A stretch of 64,000 nt of DNA from CAMCXE01 sp036520615 (lineage in GTDB: Bacteria; Pseudomonadota; Gammaproteobacteria; Pseudomonadales; Cellvibrionaceae). A program made the position numbers and the translations under genes. Where the stretch lies: positions 37,001 to 101,000 of the forward strand of contig DATDJI010000073.1 of assembly GCA_036520615.1 (NCBI GenBank). Direction: 5' to 3'. How positions within the stretch are numbered: position 1 is the first letter of the stretch; each line of letters opens with the position of its first letter. This document shows, piece by piece, positions 17,015 through 27,300 of the stretch. The notes beneath the pieces were generated by a model, which did not search any database, was not told where the DNA came from, and worked only from the letters and a program-made list of their open reading frames with translations.

Positions 17015-18817
17015 TCAGTTAGCGGCCACTTTCTTGCTGGCAGCGTTGCGCTCAAGAGCTTCGATGACGATTTCTTTAGTTAGAACCTGAGGCAACAATT
17101 CTGCTTTGCCTGTGCCTGCAGGATATACAACATAAAGAGGCACACCACTGCGTTTGAACTCGCTAAGAATTGCCGTGATCTTTGGGTCAGCGTTGGTCCA
17201 ATCGCCTTTAAGCGTTGCGTAACCTAATTTTTTAAACGTGTTGCTCACGTCTTCTCGGTTGATCGCGTTTGCTTCATTGGCTTTACACGTTATACACCAG
17301 TCGGCAGTGAAGTCTACAAACACTGGGCGCCCTTCGCTGCGGTGTTTTTCAACCAGTTCTACAGACCAAGATTCCCAGCCTTCAGACTTATCTTTAAAGG
17401 ATTCTGCGTTATAGCCGACGTACCCAGCGTAAAAAATAGCTGCGATAGCCGAACCCTTAACAAGTGTCTTACCGAACACACCTTCGGGTTGATTTTGCAG
17501 TAGCCAAAGTGCAAATGTGATAGCGATGCCGCCTAAGACTAAAAGAGCCATGGCATTTATGCCTACTTGATTACCCAAAACCCACAACAACCAAACACTG
17601 GTTAGATACATGGGAAACGCCAAGAACTGCTTTAGCGTTTCCATCCACATGCCAGGGCGGGGTAGCATTTTGGCCAAAGCGGGGCTGTAGCTAAGCGCCA
17701 GGAACGGAAGGGCTAAGCCAAAACCTAAGGCAATGAAAATAATAATCGAGACATACCACGGCTGCGTAAGTGCAAAACCAATGGCAGGCGCCATTAATGG
17801 CCCGGTGCAGGGGCTTGCCACTACAGCGGCCAATACACCGGTAAAAAACGAACCGCGTAAGCCTTCAGCAGCGGTGAGATTCTGGCCTACACCCATTAGG
17901 CTTGTGCCGAAGTGCACCATGCCCGAGAGGCTAAGTCCCATGACCAAAAACAGGTAGACGACAAAGGCCACGAAAACCGGGTTCTGCAGCTGGAAGCCCC
18001 AACCTACACCCTGACCGGCTTGGCGAAGAGCCAGAATGGCAATGGCAACAATAACAAACGATAAGCAAACACCAAAGGTATAGGCCCAGCCGTGACTTGC
18101 ATGGGAGTGACCATCTTGGCTGGTGGAGGCAAATGTAAGTGCTTTGAGCGATAGAACGGGGAACACGCAGGGCATAAGGTTCAGAATCATGCCTCCGCCT
18201 ATAGCAAGCAGAATATAAACTCCAAATGAATGAGTTTCTTCGTTGACTGCAGTTTGCTCGACAACCTCAGCTGAGTTTGTTGCTGATGCAGCAGGCTCGG
18301 CGGCAACGATTTTGGTTTCAGCAGTTTCAAGTGCCGTGCCCTGAGTGAGATCTATTTGGAAAAACTGAGTATGTGGTGCGTAACACAAACCCGCATCGGC
18401 ACATCCCTGAGATGTCAATTTCATCTCGAATTGCTTTGGTAAATTGGCTGTGGAGAGTGTCACTCGGGTAGCGTTGTGGAAAATTTCCACGTCTTTTTTG
18501 AAATACGGATCGTATTTGCTCTGGCTTGCCTCGAAAGAAGGGGTGATTGCAGTCTTACCCTGTTCTGTCTGTGCGAAAATTTTGAATTTCTCTTTATAGA
18601 GGTAGTAGCCCTTAGCGATATTCCAATCCAGATAAATGTAGCCGCCTTCCTGGATAACATTAACCTTATACGCTTGCTCTACAGGTAAAAACTCTTCGCT
18701 GGCAGCGGCTTTTTGCGTCAGCGAGCTGACATCGTTAGCGGCGCTAGCGTGCAAAGAGAAGACACTGAGGGAGCATACCCACAGGAGTAAAATAACTGCT
18801 CGATTAATCAATTTCAT
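17015..18817 (-). CDS. dsbD: Thiol:disulfide interchange protein DsbD
   Basis: DsbD passes electrons from cytoplasmic thioredoxin through the inner membrane to DsbC, DsbG and CcmG. The 600 residues are complete: signal peptide (about 1-27), periplasmic alpha domain with Cys139 and Cys145 (CADAGLC), and an eight-helix membrane domain. Its two cysteines lie in LMPCVFPV and SPCTGPLM. The C-terminal thioredoxin domain has Cys508-ILE-THR-Cys511 (DWCITC). dsbD next to aroQ and accB is the pseudomonad order. The gene ends before a strong terminator, so it is its own transcript. Confidence 0.97.
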   Translation of the reverse strand: MKLINRAVILLLWVCSLSVFSLHASAANDVSSLTQKAAASEEFLPVEQAYKVNVIQEGGYIYLDWNIAKGYYLYKEKFKIFAQTEQGKTAITPSFEASQSKYDPYFKKDVEIFHNATRVTLSTANLPKQFEMKLTSQGCADAGLCYAPHTQFFQIDLTQGTALETAETKIVAAEPAASATNSAEVVEQTAVNEETHSFGVYILLAIGGGMILNLMPCVFPVLSLKALTFASTSQDGHSHASHGWAYTFGVCLSFVIVAIAILALRQAGQGVGWGFQLQNPVFVAFVVYLFLVMGLSLSGMVHFGTSLMGVGQNLTAAEGLRGSFFTGVLAAVVASPCTGPLMAPAIGFALTQPWYVSIIIFIALGFGLALPFLALSYSPALAKMLPRPGMWMETLKQFLAFPMYLTSVWLLWVLGNQVGINAMALLVLGGIAITFALWLLQNQPEGVFGKTLVKGSAIAAIFYAGYVGYNAESFKDKSEGWESWSVELVEKHRSEGRPVFVDFTADWCITCKANEANAINREDVSNTFKKLGYATLKGDWTNADPKITAILSEFKRSGVPLYVVYPAGTGKAELLPQVLTKEIVIEALERNAASKKVAAN

Positions 18818-19117
18818 AGGGATTTAAGTTCGATGGAGAAATGACAAAACACGGCCAAATGCCCCCTCACATGGAGGATCGGCGGCATTGTAAGGCAATC
18901 GGCAAGGCTTTAGATCGTTAGTTCAACAAATAGCTAAAAGGCGGAAGCAGCCGCATAACTGATCTGCAAAGCGGTTCACATTTTCACCCGCGCGCTAGTA
19001 CATAAGCGAGCCTCGTGCGGCCGATGCGGTAACTAGCATTGAATTTTTGGATGGATTAATAGAATCCTGATAGCTATCGCGTGAATATCCTTCTCTAGTG
19101 AGTTGAGGAGGTTTAGA
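18818..19117. other. Divergent intergenic region, dsbD / lipoprotein
   Basis: About 300 bases between two divergent starts. It must contain both promoters; I could not single out a convincing pair of boxes and see no gene or repeat. Confidence 0.4.
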
Positions 19118-19843
19118 ATGCGGCGCATTTTTCCCAGGTGTAGAGATTTTATGAAACAAGTTGCGCTTCTACTATCCGCACAACTGTTGTTAGGTTTGGC
19201 AGGTTGCGCTAAAACTCCAGAGCAGCCAATACTGCCTCCGGTGCAGCCGCAGGTTAAAGTCTTGGACGCTAAAGCTCTAAAAATCGAATCCCTACTGGAG
19301 CGAGCGGATCTTGCGTTATCGATGGCAGCTTTAACTGAGCCCGTATCAGAAAACGCTAACGATCTTTATAGGGCAGTATTGATTATGGATCCTGCCAATT
19401 TGAGGGCTCAGGAGGGCATAAAAAAAGTTTCCGATGCTTATCCGGCTCAAGTCGAGGAGGCCATCGCAGGCAAACAATATGATGCCGCATTGCGTAAGCT
19501 GCAAAAGGGGTTAATTTTATTTCCCGCTAATACTCAATTAAAGCAAATGGATGCACAGATTAAAGCTGCCAAATTTGCCCAAACCCAAGCGGCTGCGAAA
19601 AGTACAACCATTGCACTGCCCATCACCGAGTTGACCGCGAAAACACCCGCGCTAGAAGCGACTTTGCGCAATATCGCAAAAAGAGTTGTGGCATCGAATG
19701 AAATTCTAATTATCAATGCGCGCAACGATGCCGAAGGGCGATGGATTTATAAAACGATGAAAGACTCCGTAGGTGCACGGCTGCGTGGTGATATAAAAAT
19801 TTCAGGCGCACCGTCGATTCAATTGCATCCTGCGGCGCTTTAA
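19118..19843 (+). CDS. Lipoprotein with tetratricopeptide-like region
   Basis: A 241-residue protein with a lipoprotein signal: basic N-terminal part, hydrophobic stretch, and lipobox LAGC with Cys30. Residue +2 is Ala, which suggests outer-membrane targeting. Residues about 50-150 have a helical pattern (DLYRAVLIMDPANLRAQEGI, AGKQYDAALRKLQKGLILFPAN) like two tetratricopeptide units. The C-terminal part (about 165-241) includes IINARNDAEGRWIYKTMKD, which I do not recognise. The ATG at 19118 has a strong GAGGAGG 6 bases before it; an internal ATG at 19151 is the alternative start. Function unknown. Confidence 0.75.
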   Translation: MRRIFPRCRDFMKQVALLLSAQLLLGLAGCAKTPEQPILPPVQPQVKVLDAKALKIESLLERADLALSMAALTEPVSENANDLYRAVLIMDPANLRAQEGIKKVSDAYPAQVEEAIAGKQYDAALRKLQKGLILFPANTQLKQMDAQIKAAKFAQTQAAAKSTTIALPITELTAKTPALEATLRNIAKRVVASNEILIINARNDAEGRWIYKTMKDSVGARLRGDIKISGAPSIQLHPAAL

Positions 19844-20164
19844 TACAAAAAGGATGCGCTTTTAAAATAATTTACCACGCGGCCAAAGCCTTATTGTGCC
19901 GTAGTTGCGCGTACGGTTGAGCCCACGCCTGCGTCGGATGAGTTGGTTCGGTGTATGTGTATTTTGGATTGTAATTTTGAATTTGTAATGGAAACGAAAG
20001 GTTTAATTTCATTCTAATCGCATAAGCGCGCAGATCACTGTTCAGGCTGAACTAGACTTTTGGCGTGACGACCGCACCCTAATCCCGCAGGTTAATAATG
20101 GATTTAAATAATCCGTAAACCTAGCAACAGAAAACACAGAAACAAACGAGACCTCAGACAAGAA
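19844..20164 (+). other. Intergenic region before the mprF-like gene
   Basis: About 320 bases with no credible ORF. It separates the lipoprotein gene from the mprF-like gene and presumably holds the promoter of the latter. I see no clear terminator or repeat. Confidence 0.35.
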
Positions 20165-22669
20165 ATGACTAAATTGCTTCAACGTATAGTACTTGCGCAG
20201 CCGATGAAACACATCGTTTGGTTGGTGATAGGCCTAGTTGCTATTCATCAGATTCAGCCGGTTACTCATTGGCAGCAGTCGTTCGGTTTGTGGTTGCGAT
20301 TGCCCTTTAACGTTATTGTTTTTATGGTGGTTGCCGCTGTATTGGCCTATGGGTTATTACACACTTGGGATTTTTTAGCGCTTAAAAACGAAGCCAAAAA
20401 ACACGCACAAACACTTTCTTCAAGCGTGCTCATTCAGCGGATTATTACTGCGCAAATGCGCCGTGCATTAGGCGTGGGGCAGCTGCCTATTAGCTCTTCA
20501 CATGCAGGGGTTTTGCCGCACCACGGGACTCTATTGATTACCGGGCTGGTTGCCTGTGTTGCAGCGGTCGTTGTGGCATCGCCAGAATTATTTGGCTTTG
20601 TATACTCAGCGCATGTATGGGTGGCGGCGGGTATCTTTTTAGCTGGATTGTGCGCGCTATTTATTCGCACGTTGAAAATAAGCCAAGGTCGCGGCGATGG
20701 CGGAATGGGTTCGGAACTCATTAAGTTAATTGTTGGACGCGAGTACCAAAATTGGCTCAAGCCTTTGACATTATTTTTACCTGCAGCACTGAGTTTATAT
20801 ATTCCCTTGAGCACGATAGTCCAGATGTCGGCGCTGCATTTTGTAGGTATTTATGTATTGGCTCATATGGCGGGGGTGCTAAGCCGAGTGCCGGGTGGGG
20901 CGGGGGTTTTTGATAGCATTTTTCTAATATTTGCCGCCAAGTTATATCCAGCTTCACAGGTTTTTATTTGTTTGGTCGCCTATCGTGCCGTTTATTACTG
21001 CCTGCCTTTAATCTCCGGAATTGTTGCTTATCTGTTATTAGATATTCGCAAAAACCAAGCAAATACTGTTAAAGCCCCTTGGGCACTTGCACAGCTGCCT
21101 GGGCAGTTATTTCAACCGTTGGTTTCAGCCTGGTTGATAGCTTTGATGGCTTCTTATTGGTTGGGGCAGGTGCCGCAATTTTTGACCGGTATTGTTCCTC
21201 ATCCACCTACTTTTGTAGCGCCCTATATTAATAATTTGTTAAGCGTGGTTTTTTTAATTATTTGGCGCTGCCACTGGCGGCGAATTGATTTGGCTTATGG
21301 ATTGGTCGTCGGCTGTTTTATTTTTGCAGCAATTTTGTTCGCCTTGCAAAGCGCGGTTATTAGCAGTCTGCTGTGTTTATTAATGCTGTGGATTTTTAGC
21401 TCCAGCTCCCAGTATTTTTATCGTACGAGCGCTTTATTGTTAGGGTTGATCCCGTGGTCGCTGTGGAGCCGTTATTGTCTGGGCGGCTTTTTGCTGGTCA
21501 GTGCAACTGTGCTGCTCACTGAAACCAACGATATTGAGCGCATGTTTATCAGCCAGTGGTTGTCGAGCGGCGCTTTATCCCCGTTAGAAAAATTAATTTT
21601 TGTTACGACGTTTTTTGCCGGCGGGCTGGCAATCTATGGATTATTCACTCGCTGTGATGCGCGCTTAACATTACCCGATGCTCAAGAATTACAGCTGTAC
21701 AAAGCATTAGTAAATGATCAAGCGGACACTCAATGCCATTTAGGATTGGCAGGAGATAAATATTTTTTATTCAGCGAAGGCGGTAAAGCCTGTATTACGT
21801 TTGGCAAAACCCATTCAATGTGGATCGCTCTAGGTGATCCTGTTGGCGAAGCTCGCGAATTTGCGGCACTTATTTGGTCGCTTGCTGAGCGGGCGGATGC
21901 AGCCGGTGCCACGCTGGTATTTTATAAAGTGGATGCCGCCCTGTTGCCTATGTATATAGATTTAGGAATGACGGCATTTAAGCTGGGTGATGAAGCGCGG
22001 GTGAAATTAGACGAATTTAGTTTGGCTGGCAGTAAAAAGCTTAATTTGCGTAACAATTATAATAAAAGTCTTAAAGAGGGATTGGTGTTTTCGGTGCTAG
22101 AAGGGGACGCGCTCACTAGCATAATGCCGCGCTTACAAAACCTATCTGATCAATGGCTGGAAGCTAAATCAGCGCGCGAAAAACAGTTTTCACTGGGGTT
22201 TTTCTCCGCTGAATATTTAAAGTTTGGTGCAGTGGCAGTGGCTGAATATCGCGGCGAAGTTGTAGCCTTCGCGAGTTTATGGCGCAACGCTACAAAGCAG
22301 GAAGTGGCTATAGATTTAATGCGCTATGGAACTGCAGCGCCTAAGCGCGTTATGGAGTTTTTAACGCTGAGTACTTTATTGTGGGCAAAGGATGCAGGCT
22401 ATCATTGGTTTAATTTAGGTATGGCGCCTTTGTCGGGGTTGCAGGCCCATCGCCTCGCCTGTGTGTTACATAAAGCAGGCGGCTATTTATTTGCAGCACA
22501 TACGCGTTTTTATAATTTTTCTGGCGTTTTTACCTATAAAGAAAAATTTGCTCCTCAGTGGCACGGGCGCTACTTAATTGCTAAACATCAATTGCAAGCA
22601 GTTTTTGCGTTGGTAAACGTGGCCAAACTCATAGCAGGAGGGGCGAAGGGTTTAATTGCAAAAGATTAA
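20165..22669 (+). CDS. mprF: MprF/LpiA-like phosphatidylglycerol aminoacyltransferase and flippase
   Basis: MprF-type enzymes move lysine or alanine from aminoacyl-tRNA to phosphatidylglycerol and flip the product outward. This lowers surface charge and raises resistance to cationic peptides and acid. The 834 residues have an N-terminal multi-helix domain (about 1-490). It contains the flippase hallmark HMAGVLSRVPGGAGVFDS. A soluble C-terminal synthase domain (about 500-834) has the DUF2156/GNAT-like features FSEGGKACITFGKTHSMWIALGDPVGE, RNNYNKS and WFNLGMAPLSG. The amino acid transferred cannot be told from sequence by eye. An acvB-like gene follows after a hairpin, as in the Agrobacterium/Rhizobium lpiA-acvB pair. 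Confidence 0.92.
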   Translation: MTKLLQRIVLAQPMKHIVWLVIGLVAIHQIQPVTHWQQSFGLWLRLPFNVIVFMVVAAVLAYGLLHTWDFLALKNEAKKHAQTLSSSVLIQRIITAQMRRALGVGQLPISSSHAGVLPHHGTLLITGLVACVAAVVVASPELFGFVYSAHVWVAAGIFLAGLCALFIRTLKISQGRGDGGMGSELIKLIVGREYQNWLKPLTLFLPAALSLYIPLSTIVQMSALHFVGIYVLAHMAGVLSRVPGGAGVFDSIFLIFAAKLYPASQVFICLVAYRAVYYCLPLISGIVAYLLLDIRKNQANTVKAPWALAQLPGQLFQPLVSAWLIALMASYWLGQVPQFLTGIVPHPPTFVAPYINNLLSVVFLIIWRCHWRRIDLAYGLVVGCFIFAAILFALQSAVISSLLCLLMLWIFSSSSQYFYRTSALLLGLIPWSLWSRYCLGGFLLVSATVLLTETNDIERMFISQWLSSGALSPLEKLIFVTTFFAGGLAIYGLFTRCDARLTLPDAQELQLYKALVNDQADTQCHLGLAGDKYFLFSEGGKACITFGKTHSMWIALGDPVGEAREFAALIWSLAERADAAGATLVFYKVDAALLPMYIDLGMTAFKLGDEARVKLDEFSLAGSKKLNLRNNYNKSLKEGLVFSVLEGDALTSIMPRLQNLSDQWLEAKSAREKQFSLGFFSAEYLKFGAVAVAEYRGEVVAFASLWRNATKQEVAIDLMRYGTAAPKRVMEFLTLSTLLWAKDAGYHWFNLGMAPLSGLQAHRLACVLHKAGGYLFAAHTRFYNFSGVFTYKEKFAPQWHGRYLIAKHQLQAVFALVNVAKLIAGGAKGLIAKD

Positions 22670-22740
22670 ATTTACCGCCTGCTGTACAGTTAATTTTAAA
22701 TTCAAACCGACTCAGTTAATTTTGTTAAATGATTGTAAAG

Positions 22741-22762
22741 ACCCCCTTGCAGGGGTTTTTTT
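22741..22762 (+). terminator. Intrinsic terminator between mprF-like and acvB-like genes
   Basis: ACCCC(C) and GGGGT pair around a short TTGCA loop, followed by seven T residues. It lies 72 bases after the mprF stop and only 14 bases before the acvB GTG start. Any readthrough would be partial, so it may set the ratio of the two products. Confidence 0.75.
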
Positions 22763-22775
22763 GTGAGCTCAGATT

Positions 22776-24215
22776 GTGAATATTGATGGTAAGGCGAAGT
22801 TCGTAGGTGTATTTTTTTTGTGTGTCGTATTGGTCGTGCTAGGCGCTGTGGCCACGCGTTATTTATTGCCGGACCGCCGCGAAGCTATTCATGAATTTCA
22901 GGCTCGGGTCGGGTTATTCGGTGCCGTGCATTATTTCAGTGTCGCTCAGCCGGACAAGGGACATTTAATTGTATTTGCCGCAGCGGGTGAGAGTGCTTCA
23001 CAGCGGCGGGAACTGGCGAGGCGCTGGGCGGATAAGGGGTATGTGACCAGTGTTATCGAGCCTGCTTTTTTATCTGCGCAGCCAAGCTGTATTGATTTGG
23101 CCGGCCCAATTTTAGAATTACAACACGCTGTAGAGCAGCGCTTTCCCAATGTGCAAGGGCTCTTACCCTTGGTTATGGGGCGTGGCGAGGGGGCCGCGTT
23201 AAGTTTTATTGCACTGGCGCAGGCGCCTGCAAAAACATTTCACGGCGGTATTGCCGTGGATTTTTGCCCAACTAAACCCTTAGCACCGGTATTTTGCCCG
23301 CAGCGTGCTTGGGCGGAGCAGGCCGGTGCGCTCAGTGCCCCTACGCAGGCTCTAGGCGCCAATTTTTATGTATTTCAAACACCAGCGCTTACGGCATCCA
23401 AGTGTGATACAGCGGCGAGCGAGCAATTTTTGCAGTCAATTGCGTCAGTTAAATTGAGTTTTAGTCAGCCGCAGAACGATGACTGGTTAGAGGTTGATGC
23501 GCTACTCAATTGGCTCGACCCGCGATTAACCGGGCAGGCATTATCCGGACAGAACGAGGATGATTCACCGGTCGTTGAGGTGCCCGCCAGTGAACAGAAT
23601 AAAAAAGCCGATTATTTCGTGGTGTTTTTGACCGGCGATGGAGGCTGGGCACAGTTGGATAAGGAAGTTGCACAACATTTTAATACTGCAGGGGTATCAG
23701 TATTGGGTTTTGACTCCTTAAGTTATTTTTGGCGCAAACGCAGTGTTGATGAAACAGCAGCGGCAATTAGCGAATTAATTGCGCTGTATCAGGGGAAATG
23801 GCAAGCCAAACAGGTAGTGTTGGTCGGCTATTCGTTTGGCGCTGACGTGCTGCCATTTGTTGTGGCCAGCTTGCCTAAAGAGCAGCAAGCTGTAGTGAAA
23901 AAAATGATTTTTTTAGGGTTATCTAAATTTGCGCATTTCGAGTTTTACTTAACCAACTGGTTATCGAGCGAAACTCGGGAATCGGAATTTTCCACGGTGG
24001 AGAAATTGGCAAGTATCACCTCGATCTCTGGAGTTTGCGTACAAGGCGCAGAGGACGACGAGAGTATTTGCCAGAAGTTGCGTCAGGACAATATAGAGGC
24101 AGTTACTCTACCGGGGGATCATCACTATGATGAAGACTACGACAAACTTGCTCAGGTGATTTTTCGCTCTCTGGATACCCCTGCAAATATTCAAGCAATG
24201 CCTGCCAAACCCTAA
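22776..24215 (+). CDS. acvB: AcvB/VirJ-like serine hydrolase, probable aminoacyl-phosphatidylglycerol hydrolase
   Basis: AcvB of Agrobacterium is known as a periplasmic lysyl-phosphatidylglycerol hydrolase encoded with the synthase LpiA. This 479-residue protein has an N-terminal membrane segment or uncleaved signal (about 8-28). A degenerate first alpha/beta-hydrolase half carries MGRGEGAALS where a serine motif would be. The second VirJ-type half starts with VVFLTGDGGWAQLD and contains the elbow GYSFG (Ser353). Candidate partner residues are Asp427 (QGAEDD) and His449/450 (GDHHY). The start is a GTG at 22776. The hairpin just before it and the mprF-like gene upstream support a lipid-modification operon. 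Confidence 0.88.
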   Translation: MNIDGKAKFVGVFFLCVVLVVLGAVATRYLLPDRREAIHEFQARVGLFGAVHYFSVAQPDKGHLIVFAAAGESASQRRELARRWADKGYVTSVIEPAFLSAQPSCIDLAGPILELQHAVEQRFPNVQGLLPLVMGRGEGAALSFIALAQAPAKTFHGGIAVDFCPTKPLAPVFCPQRAWAEQAGALSAPTQALGANFYVFQTPALTASKCDTAASEQFLQSIASVKLSFSQPQNDDWLEVDALLNWLDPRLTGQALSGQNEDDSPVVEVPASEQNKKADYFVVFLTGDGGWAQLDKEVAQHFNTAGVSVLGFDSLSYFWRKRSVDETAAAISELIALYQGKWQAKQVVLVGYSFGADVLPFVVASLPKEQQAVVKKMIFLGLSKFAHFEFYLTNWLSSETRESEFSTVEKLASITSISGVCVQGAEDDESICQKLRQDNIEAVTLPGDHHYDEDYDKLAQVIFRSLDTPANIQAMPAKP

Positions 24216-24358
24216 GGAGCTTATGGCACTTCCGATAGGCTGCGCTAAGGTAATATTGCCAAATAGATTGCCTGAGGTTTTTTTTTGGCGCGATTTTTAG
24301 CACACTGTTACTTTCGGCTGTATTTATTGGCATTTGCCCACCACCATGGAACCTCGGT

Positions 24359-27300
24359 ATGTATCACAACTTGGTTGCTCCATCCTTTCTTGCCGTGCTA
24401 TCGGCGACAATTAAACAACAACCACATGCGCAAGCCTTGGTGTCGGTTGATGAGGTTTGGAGTTACGAGCAGCTTGACCAAACGGCTAATCGTTTGCAGT
24501 TTTACTTAGCAGACGCAGGCTTAGCTCTAGGCGCGGTGGTGGCAATTCATACGCATTCACGCGCTCTGGCCATCGCGGCGATGATTGCGATACTGCGCGA
24601 GGGCGGCGCCTATTTACCGCTTGATCCGCTGTATCCTGCAGAGCGCTTGCAATACATGGTGGAAAACGCGAGCTGCAGCTTGATCATCTGCGATAACGAC
24701 GATATTTCCCCAGATGGAGTCAGCCGCGTGGATGTGCGCGCGCTGGATATGACGCTGCCGTTACCGAAACTTGCCTTGGCACCTATAAAAGCCGACAGCG
24801 ACGCCTACATTATTTATACGTCCGGCTCCACAGGTAAACCCAAAGGCGTGCGGATGAATCACGGCACCCTTAATAATTTAATTCAGTGGCAAAACCAGCA
24901 TTATATTGAAGGCGAAAACTACCGTACGTTGCAGTTTTCGGCGTTGAGTTTTGATGTTTCCTTTCAGGAAATATTTTCAACCCTCTGCCAGGGCGGTTGC
25001 CTGGTACTGGTGCCACCGGAGATAAAACAGGATTTTCGCGCCCTGCTAACATTTGTTGAGCAGCAGGGTGTGGAGCGTTTGTTCCTGCCTTACATTGCGC
25101 TGCTACAGCTGATTCAGTGGGCTAACCGCTTGGAGTTTTACCCCGAAGGCGTGCGCGAATGGATTACCGCCGGCGAGCAACTTGTTATCAGTGATGAGGT
25201 GCGCAAGGCCTTTATTGGCATGCCGCATGCCCGCTTGATCAATCAATATGGACCGTCTGAATCTCACGTGGTGACGGAGCTCGTGCTGCCTGATGATCCT
25301 ACCCAGTGGCCTGCCGTGCCGAGTATTGGCTACCCAATTGAGACAGCACAGCTTTGGGTATTGGATGAGCATGGACTTGAAATGGGGCTTTTGGAGGAAG
25401 GTGAACTCTGGATTGGTGGGCCGGTGCTGGGTAACGGATATATTAATAACGCAGAAGAAACCGCCAAGCGCTTCGTCGTAAGAGAAATTGATGGCCAAAC
25501 TCAACGCATCTACCGCACCGGCGACTTAGCCAGTAAAAACCGCTATGGCGAGATCGCCTATAAAGGGCGCATTGACGCGCAGGTTAAAATTAGTGGCTAC
25601 AGAGTAGAGCTCGCTGAAATCGAAGCTCAATTGCTTAACACTGGCGCAGTGCGTGAAATTGCCGTCGCAGTGGAAGAGCAGGGCGAGATTAAGCGGCTAG
25701 TGGCTTTTATGGTCGATGGCGCCATGCCGTGGAATGACGAGCAACATTTTGCCCATCTCGCCCGAGCACTGCCTTTTTACATGGTGCCAAGTTTGATCGT
25801 GCGCCGTAGCGCGCTACTAAAAACTCCCAGCGGCAAAGTGGATCGCAAAAGTTTATTAGCTGAATATCAAGCGGCAGTGCAGGAGAGTCTGCAGGCAGCG
25901 GAGCCCGCTTCCGAGCTTAACCTTAACAATGCATTGGCAGCAGACACTGAACAGTCGGATGCTAAATTGCCTAATCAGGCTGCAGAGCCGCCCCAAGGTG
26001 CACAACTCGCGGAGCCTAAGAGCGGGCGCGCGCCTGTGAGTGAAGCGCAAATACTGGCGATTTTGCGCCGCGAATTATTGCTGCCCACATTAACGCTTGA
26101 TGACAATCTAGTGGCTATGGGAATGACCTCCCTGGGTGCCAACCGGGTCGCCGCCGCTTTTTATGATGATTTAGGTCTGGATCTGCCCACTTATACGCTG
26201 TTTCAACACCGCAGCGTTGCCCGGTTGGTGGCTCAGCTTACCGGCACTCGGCCAGCTAATGCACCCGCACCAGGTGCTAAGCTCGAAGCCCAAACCCAGG
26301 CGCCAGTAGCCATAGTCGGTGTAGCTCTGCGGGTACCAGGAGCGCAGGACGTATTACATTTCTGGCGCAATCTGGTCAATGGGCAGGAGTCCGTGCACTT
26401 TTTCGAACCTACGAGCAATGGCCGTGTAAATGCACGCGGCGTGCTTGCTGAGCCCTTAAGCTTTGATGAGCAATTTTTCGATATTCCCCCCATCGAGGCC
26501 AAATTCATCGACCCCCAGCAGCGTTTATTGTTGGAGCTTGCCTGGCAGGCGTTGGAAAACGCAGGCGTCGTGCCCGAGCAATTTAATGGGCGCATCGGGG
26601 TTTACTGTGGCACGGGTAATAATTCCTATTATTTAGAGCGCGTGTTGCAAAACCCTGAGGCGCTGGAAAATTACGGCGCCTTTGCCGCCATGCTCGCTAA
26701 TGAAAAAGATTATTGCGCAACGCGCATCGCCTACAAACTCAACTTGGTTGGACCTGCGGTAAGCGTGCACTCCGCCTGTTCAACCTCTCTGGTTGCCGTC
26801 TGCCAAGCGGTGGAAGCCCTACGCCTCGGGCATTGCGACATAGCTATAGCAGGCGGCGCATCGCTCACATTTCCGCAGCAGCAACCGCACGAACATCAAG
26901 AGGGCAGTATTTATTCCGCCGACGGCCACACGCGGCCCTTCGACGCGGCAAGCTCAGGCACGGTATTTAGCGATGGCGGCGCGATGGTCGTATTGAAACG
27001 CTTGGACTACGCGCTTGCCGACGGTGATCATATTTACGCCAGCATTAAAGGTATCGGCATAAACAATGATGGTGCTGATAAGGGTAGTTTTTCTGCCCCG
27101 AGCCTGGAAGGGCAGCGGCGGGTAATCGGCCAAGCTTTGTTGGATGCTGGTGTCAGTGCCGGGGCAATTGGCTTGGTAGAAGCGCACGGCACGGCAACTC
27201 CTGTCGGTGACCCGATTGAAGTAGCCGCCTTAACGCAGGCGTATCGCGAACACACCGATGCCGTGGGTTACTGTCATTTGGGTTCGTTAAAAAGTAATTT

